Source of the DNA: Flavobacteriales bacterium
Lineage (GTDB): Bacteria; Bacteroidota; Bacteroidia; Flavobacteriales_C; GCA-002722245
Length of the DNA: 64,000 bases
Reading direction: 5' to 3'
NCBI GenBank assembly: GCA_023251095.1
Contig: JAHEZL010000001.1
Span: forward strand, 62,001 to 126,000
The notes under the pieces were generated by a model, which was not told the DNA's origin, ran no database searches, and saw nothing but the letters and a program-made list of their open reading frames with translations. Of the stretch, positions 35,046 to 44,033 are shown piece by piece; position 1 is the first letter of the stretch, and the number at the start of each line of letters is the position of its first letter. The position numbers and the translations under genes were made by a program.

Positions 35046-37250
35046 CTATTTCATTACAACAATAGTTTTCACCACGCTTTCATTTCCTTTTTTTATTGTG
35101 ATGAAATACAAGCCATTTTCCAGATTATTTATGGATAACGACATATTATTCTCTCCCGAATTAAGCACTTGCACATAATTCAAAACCTCCTGCGACAAGG
35201 AATTGATAAAACTAATAGAAATCTGCTCATCACTTCCCGAATTCAATTTAATATTCAATATTTCACTCGCCGGATTTGGATATATCAACAAATTAGTGCT
35301 TTCATCAATGCTTATTCCTGTAGCGCAATTAGAGGCACTTACGGTTTCTGTGAGCGTTTTAGCAGTGCCCACACAATTGCGTACACTTGTTTCGGTAACA
35401 CTGATCACTCCGCCCGTCGGACCGGAATTCATTGTGATCGATTTAGTTCCTTGTCCGGAAACAATAGTAGCACCTCCCGGTACCGTCCAGTTGAAGGTAG
35501 ATCCCGCAAATCCAGTTGTTGCAAAAACTATCCCTGTTCCGTTAGAACAATTGGCCGCCTGACCGGTAATTGCAGTTGTAACCGGAGTATTGCCAACACT
35601 TTTAAAATCATCAAAATAATAAGTGTGCGAAGTGTAGGAATTCGGTTTGAAAAGAATGACAATCTGATTTAATGAGTCTCCGCTTAAAAGCACATCAGGA
35701 GCATCTTTCAGCGTGAATTTCAAATTGGTCCAGGTATTGGGTGCGCCGGTAATAGCAGTATATCTACTATGAATACCATTAGGCCAACCCTTAGGTGTTT
35801 TCAAACGGTTTTCCAGCTGAATCATTACTTCTGTTCCCGCAGGCGCATCACTGCGTACCATCATATTGAAAGCGGCTGTTCCATTTTTATAACTGTCGGC
35901 ATTGCCTATCACAATATCATTGTAGGCCAATACATCATATTGCGATCCGCCGTTCCTTTCATATTTCCCCACCAGATTAGAAGTGTTGGGCGCTGCTTTG
36001 GCAGGATTATTAAAAGTTCCGTTAGGAAAAGAATTGGTAGTAGTACTCAATCTGTTCATCCAACCGGTAGAAAAATTAAATCCTAAATTACGGGTAGATG
36101 GTCCTTCAAAATCCTCCAGTACCATCGTACAGGTATTGGCCACCACAGATACCGGCAAGCTTGAAGTAGAAGCTGTACAAGATCCTCCTGCTGGCGTGAT
36201 GACAACAGAAACATTTCCACTTACCGCAGCAGCACCATAATCCACTGTGATTTGGCTAGTACCCGCACCAGATTTTACAGTGGCACCAGAAGGAAGACTC
36301 CAGCTATAACTGTTGCCAACCACAGAAGGAACAGAATACACTACGCCTTTTTCACCCTGCAACACTTTTGCATCTCCTGTAATTTGCACTGCCGATGGCG
36401 TACTGTAAACTCGTACATAATCCACCAGCATACTTAATGGATAACGTGAATTATTGGGTGTCGCCATCCCCGGAAACCAGCCATTGATAGCCATATTAAA
36501 GATGATGTAAAACTTATTGTTATCATCAAAAGGCCATGCACCGGCGATGGTATTGCCACTGCTCATTGTAGCGCCTATCTGGATATTGTCTACAAAAAAC
36601 TTAATGGAATTGGGTGCCCAGTCGACACGGTACACATGAAAATCCTTTGATAAATCGCCATTTGGCATCGTGGTGGTATTGATGGTTACACCACCCGTTC
36701 CGCTGGCCTGATTTGCTCCGGCATAATAATGCAACGTACCATTGTATTTCCATTCATTGTACTGGTTACCGGTTTCCATGATATCAATTTCACCTGTGTG
36801 CGGCCAATTGTTGGTTTGTGGTAACATCCAGAAGCCAGGCCATAATTTACTGTCGTTGAAAGGCTCAGGCACTTTTATTCTGGCTTCAAAAGATCCATAT
36901 TTCCAGTCGCCTTTACCCAATGAACGAATTCTTCCACTGGTATAACTGGCTCCTAAATAATTTTCGGCACGGGCAGTGATGACGAGATTTCCTCCGGTGA
37001 CATTTACGTTTTCAGGCCGACTGGTATAATACTGACTCTCCTGGTTTCCCCAGCCCACATCGAGTCCGTCATTGGTGCCGTTACCAATCTGGTAGGACCA
37101 TTTGGATAAATCCAGACTGCTTCCATTGAATTCATCCGACCATACCAATTGTGAGCATTGGGAATAAGCAGAAGAGAATAAGAATAGACAAAATAATGCG
37201 GCAAGTAATTTCCTGCCCCATGCATTAAGCATAGTAATTTTAGTGGTCAT
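35046..37250 (-). CDS. Secreted GH16 beta-glucanase with PKD-like and CBM-like domains, T9SS tail
   Basis: 734 residues. Signal peptide to about SAYSQ at 30. The GH16 catalytic domain (about 31-290) begins LVWSDEFNGSSLDLSKWSYQ, and the nucleophile/acid motif is GEIDIMETGNQ. The family hydrolyses beta-1,3(-1,4)-glucans such as laminarin or lichenan. Then come a PKD-like domain (about 290-372), a beta-sandwich of about 180 residues beginning CTMVLEDFEGPSTRNLGFNF that resembles a carbohydrate-binding module, a second PKD-like domain, and a type A sorting domain (LLIYPNPASEILNIKLNSGS). The start could also be ATG 37232. It faces away from the esterase genes and is flanked by a terminator on its upstream side. 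Confidence 0.9.
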   Translation of the reverse strand: MTTKITMLNAWGRKLLAALFCLFLFSSAYSQCSQLVWSDEFNGSSLDLSKWSYQIGNGTNDGLDVGWGNQESQYYTSRPENVNVTGGNLVITARAENYLGASYTSGRIRSLGKGDWKYGSFEARIKVPEPFNDSKLWPGFWMLPQTNNWPHTGEIDIMETGNQYNEWKYNGTLHYYAGANQASGTGGVTINTTTMPNGDLSKDFHVYRVDWAPNSIKFFVDNIQIGATMSSGNTIAGAWPFDDNNKFYIIFNMAINGWFPGMATPNNSRYPLSMLVDYVRVYSTPSAVQITGDAKVLQGEKGVVYSVPSVVGNSYSWSLPSGATVKSGAGTSQITVDYGAAAVSGNVSVVITPAGGSCTASTSSLPVSVVANTCTMVLEDFEGPSTRNLGFNFSTGWMNRLSTTTNSFPNGTFNNPAKAAPNTSNLVGKYERNGGSQYDVLAYNDIVIGNADSYKNGTAAFNMMVRSDAPAGTEVMIQLENRLKTPKGWPNGIHSRYTAITGAPNTWTNLKFTLKDAPDVLLSGDSLNQIVILFKPNSYTSHTYYFDDFKSVGNTPVTTAITGQAANCSNGTGIVFATTGFAGSTFNWTVPGGATIVSGQGTKSITMNSGPTGGVISVTETSVRNCVGTAKTLTETVSASNCATGISIDESTNLLIYPNPASEILNIKLNSGSDEQISISFINSLSQEVLNYVQVLNSGENNMSLSINNLENGLYFITIKKGNESVVKTIVVMK

Positions 37251-37418
37251 AGTTAAGTTGTTTTAAGTTATAGGTTGTTGTGAATATCAATAGAAAATTT
37301 ATGAAAACCAAAAATTATTAATCGTAACTTATTGACAATTAAATAGTTAAATACATTCGCTTTACACTTAAACAACACACTTCACATTTTCTGATGGCTT
37401 GAAAACAGTGAAGAAAAT

Positions 37419-37447
37419 ATTGCGAAAATGATTTTATGAATCGCAAT
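37419..37447 (-). promoter_or_regulatory. Possible operator upstream of the GH16 gene
   Basis: ATTGCGA and TCGCAAT form a perfect inverted repeat with a 15-base centre, about 169 bases before the GH16 start. The composition is loosely like the TTTGC elements found before the esterase genes, but the spacing pattern does not match, so binding by the same regulator is only a possibility. Confidence 0.3.
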
Positions 37448-37481
37448 TCATCGCACCTAAATCACAACTTATTTTTTTGAA

Positions 37482-37514
37482 ACAAAAAAAACAGGCGGAA
37501 AAAATCCGCCTGTT
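37482..37514 (-). terminator. Rho-independent terminator after the SGNH gene
   Basis: On the minus strand AACAGGCGGA pairs with TCCGCCTGTT across five bases and is followed by eight T residues. It lies about 26 bases after the SGNH hydrolase stop. Confidence 0.9.
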
Positions 37515-37539
37515 AAGAAAAGTAGCCAGTATTTTTTTT

Positions 37540-38877
37540 TTATTCAAACATTACCTTCATCGTAATCGAATCAGCCTTTTCACCCATTATCTTAATGATA
37601 TATAGTCCATTACTTAAATCATTTCCATTCCACGACAAAGAATTAAATCCTTGGCTATTCAACAAAAAATCATTAGTGTAAACGAGCTTTCCGCTAATAG
37701 AATAAATACAGACAGAATATTTTCCCGCATAATTTACCGATAGTTGCAAATGGGATTTATCCATCATTTTTATTTTAATCCCTTCCTCCATCTCTGTATT
37801 TTCTTCGGAAACCGAAGTGTTTCCGCATGCATTGATTTTTGTATACAAACTATTGGCCAAGGCATTTGCTCCGTATTCACTTAAGTGAGTGGGATCACCG
37901 GAAGCCAACATAGATGCATCGGAAATATCCGGACCTTTAATCAAACACAATAAATTATCGTTGACTTGCCTCGCTGTCACCACCTCTTCCACCATTGCTC
38001 GGAAATCCGCTAAGGAATAAGGCGCAGCACCTGAATTATCAGAAGAATAAATTGGCGTGATGCAATATATTTTGGCCAAAGGATGATACGCTCTCAGTGA
38101 ATCCAGCAATTTACCATATTCCGTTTTTTTGCCGGCCAAACTACCCGTTGAATATTTAAAATCGTTGAATCCTATTTTTATGGTGATATAATCAACATGC
38201 TTTCCTTTTGTGTTGAGGGCAATAGCCCAGCCCAGTGTAGCTCCTGCCACTGCAATATTGTGTAAATCCCAACCCATTTTATTGGCCAGTATAAAAGGAT
38301 AGGTTTTTGCGGATGAAACGTACTGGCCAGTTCCGTGCGTTATAGAATTTCCTATAGATACATAAACCGGTTTATTCAATGCTCCCGGATCAGTTAAAAC
38401 ATATCCATCTGCCAATTGCATACTGGTAAAATCCACTGCCCATAAATTAGGTAGGGACACTTCAAAAGTTGTTTCGCTTCCAGGAGTGGGATTGTTCACT
38501 GTAAATGAAAGAGAAGAATAAGTGGCGATAGAAATTCCTCCCACAAAAACAGAAAATCCATTGGTAGGAGTTGCTCCAATCGTTCCTCCTGTGGCGCGTT
38601 GGGTAAAAGCCATATCAACAGTTGGACTGGCGGTTTTAAACCTTATCCTTACTCCTGTTTGTGTAATCACCCATTGATTGATCCAGGTGCCTGCAATGCC
38701 CGACTCCCAATTGTTCATCATGGAAGTCAGATGACGGTTGAACTCTACTTTTGACGGAGTAACCATAGGATAAAAAACACCATCGTAAGAAATGTTCGGA
38801 TCATCTAAAGGAACAGTCACTTTTGCAAAAGAGAACTGAACGATGAACAACAATATTAAGAGGAAGATTTTTCGCAT
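37540..38877 (-). CDS. Secreted SGNH/GDSL hydrolase with T9SS type A tail
   Basis: I start at ATG 38875-38877 (MRKIFLLILLFIVQFSFA), 445 residues; sixteen more codons are open upstream but precede the signal peptide. Residues about 25-185 form an N-terminal beta-sandwich. The SGNH domain starts at YVSIGNSITHGTG (catalytic Ser), with the third block IKIGFNDF and the C-terminal catalytic pair GDPTHLSEYG (Asp and His). The layout resembles Lipase_GDSL_3-type carbohydrate esterases. The last 70 residues are a type A sorting domain ending DSITMKVMFE. Probably a polysaccharide deacetylase. The upstream element at 38984-39017 ties it to the other two esterase genes. Confidence 0.85.
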   Translation of the reverse strand: MRKIFLLILLFIVQFSFAKVTVPLDDPNISYDGVFYPMVTPSKVEFNRHLTSMMNNWESGIAGTWINQWVITQTGVRIRFKTASPTVDMAFTQRATGGTIGATPTNGFSVFVGGISIATYSSLSFTVNNPTPGSETTFEVSLPNLWAVDFTSMQLADGYVLTDPGALNKPVYVSIGNSITHGTGQYVSSAKTYPFILANKMGWDLHNIAVAGATLGWAIALNTKGKHVDYITIKIGFNDFKYSTGSLAGKKTEYGKLLDSLRAYHPLAKIYCITPIYSSDNSGAAPYSLADFRAMVEEVVTARQVNDNLLCLIKGPDISDASMLASGDPTHLSEYGANALANSLYTKINACGNTSVSEENTEMEEGIKIKMMDKSHLQLSVNYAGKYSVCIYSISGKLVYTNDFLLNSQGFNSLSWNGNDLSNGLYIIKIMGEKADSITMKVMFE

Positions 38878-38904
38878 AAAATTTAGATTTATTGGTTTAT
38901 TCCA

Positions 38905-38912
38905 CCAAGGTA
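38905..38912 (-). promoter_or_regulatory. Candidate -7 promoter element of the SGNH gene
   Basis: The minus strand reads TACCTTGG, one base off the Bacteroidota -7 consensus TAnnTTTG. It lies 72 bases after the operator copy and 28 bases before the start codon. The same 72-base spacing occurs at the 40318 gene. Confidence 0.4.
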
Positions 38913-38983
38913 GATGCCCGCACAAAACTTTGCTTTGTAGAGAATGAAAAGCACTTGACTGTTTTGTAATTTCTTAATGAAAT

Positions 38984-39017
38984 CAAAGAATGCAAAGTGA
39001 TTTACAGGAAATGCAAA
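38984..39017 (-). promoter_or_regulatory. Candidate AraC-type operator, copy 1
   Basis: On the minus strand, TTTGCATTT begins at 39017, TGTAAA starts 11 bases later and TTTGCAT starts 21 bases later. The same three words at the same offsets occur at 40181 and 44034. The element ends 107 bases before the SGNH start codon. The 10.5/21-base phasing puts the words on one face of the helix, as expected for AraC-family binding. Confidence 0.7.
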
Positions 39018-39052
39018 TAAAGAAGAGGCCTCTTTAGCGGCAAAATTTAATC

Positions 39053-40132
39053 TTACTGCTCCCGAAATTGTTTCGGACTCACCCCTACTTCCGTTTTAAA
39101 CACACGGTTGAAATGGGAGATATTATTGTATCCCGATTTGTAGGCGATATCAGAAACCGGAAGATCCGATTCTTTTAATAAGCGTTTTACCTCAGCGAGC
39201 CGGATTTGATTCAGATAATTTTTAAACGACGAACTGTGGTTGTCTTTTAATAACTGTCCGATTTCCCGCGCCGAAATACCCAGTTCACGCTGCACATCCA
39301 TTTGCGTTAGTTCAGGATTGCTGTAATTTTTAGAAAGGTATTGAACGATCAAACCCGTTTTATCTTTAGCCTCTGCCTGAATTTCATTGGCTACAAAAGG
39401 AACCAGCACTTTTTTCTTACGCGAAAGCAAAACATAAATCCCCATTGCGCCGTAGCCCAACAAGGCAATTCCAGCAAAAAGCAAATAAACAAAAGTATTG
39501 TCGTTGGTAAACTCAATGGAACTTACTTCAATTTCATCTTCAGCGCCTTTCCCCTGCTCCTGTCCGTTGCCCACTACAAAATAATTAAGGCGACTGAAAT
39601 CGGTATTTTTAAAATCTTTCTCTGTTAACTGATGCTGGCGGTACCACCAACTGGGAGTAGTAAAATCAGAACGTTTTATTTCATAGGTTTTTTCACCGGT
39701 ATAGTCTAGAACGGTAGTAAAAGGAATACTCGACAAAGGTTTTGTATTGGAAGTAAATCCTTTATAATCCAAGGTAAACGACAAAGGAATACGTTTTGAA
39801 TTTTTCGCTTTCAAATGAATTTCAATGCTATTGTAATCGGCTATGCTGAATAAATTATCCGCCGAATCTTTCTTACAGATATAAAAACCCGTGAAAGGTT
39901 CTTCCATAGCAGTAGTGAGCCTGTATTTTAAATGTATTTTCCCTGAATCCAAAGTGGCATTGGAATAAGAATAATTATCGGACAAGGCTTCATGAAAAGT
40001 AGCAAAAGTAAAATCAGAATTTTTATCAAAAGGAAGAATAACAATACGATTGAAATTTAAACTGAAAAAGAAAAAAAACAGCAAAAACCCTGTAAATACT
40101 AATAAAAAAATATTTCGTTGCCCTTTCGTCAT
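39053..40132 (-). CDS. Membrane-anchored AraC-type regulator with periplasmic sensor
   Basis: 359 residues. TM1 lies at about 9-30 (FLLVFTGFLLFFFFFSLNF). Residues about 31-215 are an extracytoplasmic beta-rich domain with many Ser/Tyr/Trp residues, of galactose-binding or CBM-like appearance (FYICKKDSADNLFSIADYNS, TPSWWYRQHQLTEKDF). TM2 is at about 216-236 (VYLLFAGIALLGYGAMGIYV), and the C-terminal AraC HTH spans about 255-359 (LTQMDVQRELGISAREIGQL, LPVSDIAYKSGYNNISHFNR, FKTEVGVSPKQFREQ). It probably senses a periplasmic oligosaccharide and controls the flanking esterase and cellulase genes. It lies between two esterase units and shares its promoter region with the 40318 gene. Confidence 0.85.
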   Translation of the reverse strand: MTKGQRNIFLLVFTGFLLFFFFFSLNFNRIVILPFDKNSDFTFATFHEALSDNYSYSNATLDSGKIHLKYRLTTAMEEPFTGFYICKKDSADNLFSIADYNSIEIHLKAKNSKRIPLSFTLDYKGFTSNTKPLSSIPFTTVLDYTGEKTYEIKRSDFTTPSWWYRQHQLTEKDFKNTDFSRLNYFVVGNGQEQGKGAEDEIEVSSIEFTNDNTFVYLLFAGIALLGYGAMGIYVLLSRKKKVLVPFVANEIQAEAKDKTGLIVQYLSKNYSNPELTQMDVQRELGISAREIGQLLKDNHSSSFKNYLNQIRLAEVKRLLKESDLPVSDIAYKSGYNNISHFNRVFKTEVGVSPKQFREQ

Positions 40133-40180
40133 TTCACCAGCAAGATAAATAAAATCAATGCATTAACAAACAAGATCAAC

Positions 40181-40213
40181 TTTGCATTTTATGTAAAATA
40201 CTTTGTTTTTATG
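40181..40213 (+). promoter_or_regulatory. Candidate AraC-type operator, copy 2
   Basis: TTTGCATTT at 40181, TGTAAA at 40192 and TTTG at 40202: the same words and offsets (0, 11, 21) as at 39017 and 44034. It ends 105 bases before the esterase ATG and 48 bases from the divergent regulator ATG, so it may also mediate autoregulation. A further half-element, an inverted TTTGC/GCAAA pair with a seven-base centre, lies at 40248-40264. Confidence 0.7.
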
Positions 40214-40284
40214 CGTTTTCAAAGCACCGCATTAAAAATCATGTAATTTGCATTTAAAGCAAAGCAAAATCGTTTCCGCTCATA

Positions 40285-40292
40285 TACTTTTG
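40285..40292 (+). promoter_or_regulatory. Candidate -7 promoter element
   Basis: TACTTTTG matches the Bacteroidota -7 consensus TAnnTTTG and lies 26 bases before the ATG of the 40318 esterase gene. No TTTG is found at the -33 position, which would fit an activator-dependent promoter. Confidence 0.5.
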
Positions 40293-40317
40293 ACTTAAAC
40301 TACTAAACTAATAACAT

Positions 40318-41829
40318 ATGTCAAAAAATTTAAAAACAATGGTAAAAAGAACCGTCACAACTATAAAAAAATTGTGCTTGCTGGTTTGCTTAGGATTAAT
40401 GAATGTATGTATGGGACAATACCCGACCCATCTGATTCCGGCCAATGACCCCAAAATACAATACATTGGAAGAATTGACTTCATTAATCCTTTAGCACCA
40501 GCTTTTTCTTTCCCCGGAGTTAGCATTTCCGCAAAATTCAGCGGAACAGCCATCAGTGCCGATTTTAAAGATTACGGAACAGGAAATGCAACTTCTACTA
40601 ATTATTATAATATATACATCGACAACCAATTTGTGAAAGCCCTGAAAGTAGTTAGCTCCACTACCAATTACATTTTGGCATCCGGTTTAAGTAATGATGT
40701 CCATACTATTTTAGTTACTAAAAGAACAGAATCATCGGTAGGTAAAAGCTCCTTCAAAGGATTTTACATCGAAGGTGTTGCCTTGGAAACTCCCGATGCC
40801 CTGCCTTCTAAAAAAATTGAATTCATTGGTGATTCCTGGACTTGCGGTTACGGCAATGAATATTCAGGAGCCGGAGCAAATACAGGTTTCACCTCTAAAA
40901 ATGAAGACAATTATTCGGCCTGGGGAGCTATCACCTCCCGCAGGTTAAACGCCCAATACCATTGCACAGCTTACTCGGGAAGAGGCTTATATAGAAACAA
41001 TGATGGGAATAAAACTACTGTAATCCCTAATGTTTACAACAGAATTTTTCCCGACGATGCAGCTTCTGTTTGGAATTTCAATAACTATATTCCCGATGTT
41101 GTAGTGATTCATCTAGGCACCAACGATTTTGCCAATGAGCAAACCTGGGCAAGCAATCACTCTACTTTGGATTCGGCCTCTTATGTAAACAAATACATTG
41201 GATTTATTTCTGATATCAGAATAGCCTACGGAAGCTCTACAAAAATTGTGTGTGTGAACGGAAGTTCCATTTCTGTTTGGTCAGGATTTGATCAATACAA
41301 CCGATGGAACAATTACATGAACGCTATTTACAATCACTTTGTAGGACTAAGCGACAATAATGTTTACAAATTCAAACTCGCTACTCAGAACGCTCCATAC
41401 GGTGAGGACTGGCATCCTGCCAAACATGAACACATCAGCATGGCCGATCAGATCACTGCCTACATTCAGCAAATCACCGGCTGGCAGGATTGTGCAAGTG
41501 TAAATTCAGGAAATGCTTACTTCGACGAATGTAAAATATGTGTTGGCGGAAATACAGGAAAAACTGCCTGTGTACCAAGTAGTACTTCTATTGATGATAT
41601 AGTGCTTGACAATCATACTTTGCTACTTTATCCAAATCCTGCCAACTCTGCCATTAACATCAATGATGGCGACCAGCAAACCACCTGGAGCATATTCAAT
41701 CAATTGGGAGAAATGGTGCTGAGTGGCAATGGGAAAACCTGTCCGCTTGATAAACTAAGTAATGGCATCTATCATATTTTAACATTGAATGGTGAAAATC
41801 AAAGTGCCGGAACATTTGTAAAAGAATAA
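40318..41829 (+). CDS. CE2-type SGNH esterase with T9SS type A tail
   Basis: 503 residues, signal peptide around 18-33 (LCLLVCLGLMNVCMGQ). Residues 40-160 are the jelly-roll domain of the CE2 family (KIQYIGRIDFINPLAPAFSF, GVSISAKFSGTAISADFKD). The SGNH domain shows IEFIGDSWTCGYGNE (Ser), VVIHLGTNDFANEQ and EDWHPAKHEH (His). CE2 enzymes remove acetyl groups from xylan or mannan, and some also bind cellulose. A Cys-rich linker (DCASVNSGNAYFDECKICVG) of the kind found in Cytophaga-type glycosidases precedes a type A sorting domain. The GH9 gene follows after one base, so the two form an operon. Confidence 0.88.
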   Translation: MSKNLKTMVKRTVTTIKKLCLLVCLGLMNVCMGQYPTHLIPANDPKIQYIGRIDFINPLAPAFSFPGVSISAKFSGTAISADFKDYGTGNATSTNYYNIYIDNQFVKALKVVSSTTNYILASGLSNDVHTILVTKRTESSVGKSSFKGFYIEGVALETPDALPSKKIEFIGDSWTCGYGNEYSGAGANTGFTSKNEDNYSAWGAITSRRLNAQYHCTAYSGRGLYRNNDGNKTTVIPNVYNRIFPDDAASVWNFNNYIPDVVVIHLGTNDFANEQTWASNHSTLDSASYVNKYIGFISDIRIAYGSSTKIVCVNGSSISVWSGFDQYNRWNNYMNAIYNHFVGLSDNNVYKFKLATQNAPYGEDWHPAKHEHISMADQITAYIQQITGWQDCASVNSGNAYFDECKICVGGNTGKTACVPSSTSIDDIVLDNHTLLLYPNPANSAININDGDQQTTWSIFNQLGEMVLSGNGKTCPLDKLSNGIYHILTLNGENQSAGTFVKE

Positions 41830-41830
41830 A

Positions 41831-43999
41831 ATGAAAAAAATACACTTTTTTTTTTGTGTCCTATTGTCTTTTAATGGCATGAGTCAAACCGTAAGTTCGT
41901 ATATAATTATCGACCAATTCGGATACACGCCCAATGCTCAAAAAACAGCTGTATTGCGCAACCCTGAAATTGGATTTGACGCAGCCGAAAACTATAGTCC
42001 GGGTGCAACTTATGCAGTAGTCGACGCATCTACCTGCCTGCAGGTTTTTACGGGAAGCGCAGCAATATGGAGCAATGGTAAAACAGATTCTGTTTCAGGG
42101 GATAAAGCATGGTGGTTTGATTTTTCGGCGGTGACAACACCAGGTATTTATTATATCCTGGATGTTGACCACAGTCTTCGCTCACACAGCTTTGAAATAA
42201 GAGACAACATATACAGTATACCTCTTAAGCATGCAGTAAGAACATTTTATTATCAAAGATCCGGCGCAGCCAAAATTACACCTTATGCTGAATCAGGTTG
42301 GATAGATGGAGTCAACCATGTTGGTCCGCTACAGGATAAAAACTGCCGAAGCTACACTGCTCCAAACGACATCTCTACAGAACGCGATGTTCACGGCGGC
42401 TGGTTTGATGCCGGTGATTATAATAAATACACCAACTGGACAGGCAATTATATTATTGAAATGCTGAAGGCATATGAAGAAAATCCAACGGTTTGGACCG
42501 ACGACTATAATCTTCCCGAATCAGGAAATGGTATTCCTGATCTTTTGGACGAAGTGAAATGGGGAATGGATTATCTTTTACGACTGCAAAAAACCGATGG
42601 CAGTGTAATCAGCCTCGTTGGTGCTTCTCATGCAAGTCCGCCTTCTGCAACAACAGGAAAAAGTATTTATGGAGGGGTAAACACTTCTTCAGCCTTAAAA
42701 GCCGCTGCTACATACGCCTTTGGTTACAGGGTTTTTAAAGCCATAGGATTAACCGCTTATGCCGACACTTTAAAAACCGCCGCAATAAAAGCCTGGAACT
42801 GGGCCGATGCCAATCCATCAGTAATATGGGCAAACACCGACGCTGCCTATCAAAGTGTATCTCCGAGCAGTAGTGCCAATTCCGAAGTGGGTAATTATGA
42901 AAGAATTATATATAAGCTGGAAGCTGCTGTTTACCTTTTTGACATCAGTGCTGATTCAAAATACAAAACCTATTTCGATAATAATTACACTCAATCACAT
43001 CTCTACCAATGGTATTATGCCTATCCATATGAAGCTGGTTATCAGGATGTGTTGCTTCAATACACCAAACTATCGGGTGCAACAACAGCTGTGGCAAACA
43101 CCATAAAAAGTCGCTATAGCACGGGAATGAATGCTGCTATATCCTTTGGAGCATACGACAGTAAAAAAGATCCGTACATGACTTACATTGATTCTTATAC
43201 CTGGGGCAGCAATTCCATTAAATGCAACCAGGGTAATATGTTTTTCAATGTAAGCACATACAATATCAATGCTGCACGGAATACTGATGCTGTAAAAGCA
43301 GCCGAAAACTTCATACATTATATTCACGGCGTAAACCCATTGGGGAAAGTGTATTTGTCAAACATGAACAATTACGGAGCTGAAAATTCTGTTGATGAAT
43401 TTTACCATGGATGGTTTGCGCACGGCAGCAGCAAATGGGACAAAGTTGGCGTATCCACTTATGGACCTCCTCCCGGTTTTCTGGTGGGCGGACCAAATCC
43501 TTCCTACAAAGTACATTCCTGTTGCCCGAACAACTGTGGCGATGCTACAAACAATGCTCTATGTTCTTCGGTTAATTTATCCAGAATCATTAATCAACCA
43601 TCGCAAAAATCCTATATGGACTTTAACAACGGATGGCCGATTGACTCATGGGAAGTAACCGAAAACAGTTGTGGTTATCAAGTGGCTTATATTCGCTTAT
43701 TGTCAAAATTCACAGTCAACAATTCCAATTCGTCTCCCAACGAAGCTTCCTGTACCACTTCCGTTCCGGAAGAAAAATCATTTGATTTCTCTCTTTATCC
43801 CAACCCGTCCGAAACCTCTTTTACTATTCAGGCAAAAGGCACTTTTTCTGTTAAAGTTATTTCACTTGAAGGAAAATTAATTGATTCTTTTGAAGGGAAA
43901 TCAACCCTATCTTTTGGATCCAATCTTGCTGCAGGTTGTTACTTTGTACAAGTATATTCAAGAGATCTTTCTGAAACCAGAAAAATAATAAAGTACTAA
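41831..43999 (+). CDS. GH9 endoglucanase with CelD-like Ig domain and T9SS tail
   Basis: 722 residues with a short signal peptide (FFFCVLLSFNGMSQ). An N-terminal CelD_N Ig-like domain occupies about 21-125 (IIIDQFGYTPNAQKTAVLRN). The GH9 catalytic domain follows: the base aspartates are in GGWFDAGDYNKYTNW (D193 and D196), LPESGNGIPDLLDEVKWGMD lies downstream, the conserved histidine block is at HGVNPLGKVYLSNM and SCCPNNCGDA, and the catalytic acid is probably the Glu near residue 611 in SWEVTENSCGYQVAY. A type A sorting domain (FSLYPNPSETSFTIQAKG) ends it. It cleaves internal beta-1,4-glucosidic bonds of cellulose. It is coupled to the CE2 gene upstream. Confidence 0.92.
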   Translation: MKKIHFFFCVLLSFNGMSQTVSSYIIIDQFGYTPNAQKTAVLRNPEIGFDAAENYSPGATYAVVDASTCLQVFTGSAAIWSNGKTDSVSGDKAWWFDFSAVTTPGIYYILDVDHSLRSHSFEIRDNIYSIPLKHAVRTFYYQRSGAAKITPYAESGWIDGVNHVGPLQDKNCRSYTAPNDISTERDVHGGWFDAGDYNKYTNWTGNYIIEMLKAYEENPTVWTDDYNLPESGNGIPDLLDEVKWGMDYLLRLQKTDGSVISLVGASHASPPSATTGKSIYGGVNTSSALKAAATYAFGYRVFKAIGLTAYADTLKTAAIKAWNWADANPSVIWANTDAAYQSVSPSSSANSEVGNYERIIYKLEAAVYLFDISADSKYKTYFDNNYTQSHLYQWYYAYPYEAGYQDVLLQYTKLSGATTAVANTIKSRYSTGMNAAISFGAYDSKKDPYMTYIDSYTWGSNSIKCNQGNMFFNVSTYNINAARNTDAVKAAENFIHYIHGVNPLGKVYLSNMNNYGAENSVDEFYHGWFAHGSSKWDKVGVSTYGPPPGFLVGGPNPSYKVHSCCPNNCGDATNNALCSSVNLSRIINQPSQKSYMDFNNGWPIDSWEVTENSCGYQVAYIRLLSKFTVNNSNSSPNEASCTTSVPEEKSFDFSLYPNPSETSFTIQAKGTFSVKVISLEGKLIDSFEGKSTLSFGSNLAAGCYFVQVYSRDLSETRKIIKY

Positions 44000-44033
44000 G
44001 TACTTTTCACTCCCCTGTTGAGACTTTAATTCC

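Noticed and set aside
35169-35672. Long plus-strand frame opposite the GH16 gene tail
   Set aside because: It is antisense to a well-supported gene, has no domain pattern and is rich in residues expected from the complementary strand of Ser/Thr-rich coding DNA.
43990-44006. AAAGTAC-TAA-GTACTTT palindrome over the GH9 stop codon
   Set aside because: Only seven pairs, AT-rich and without a T-run; too weak to call a terminator.
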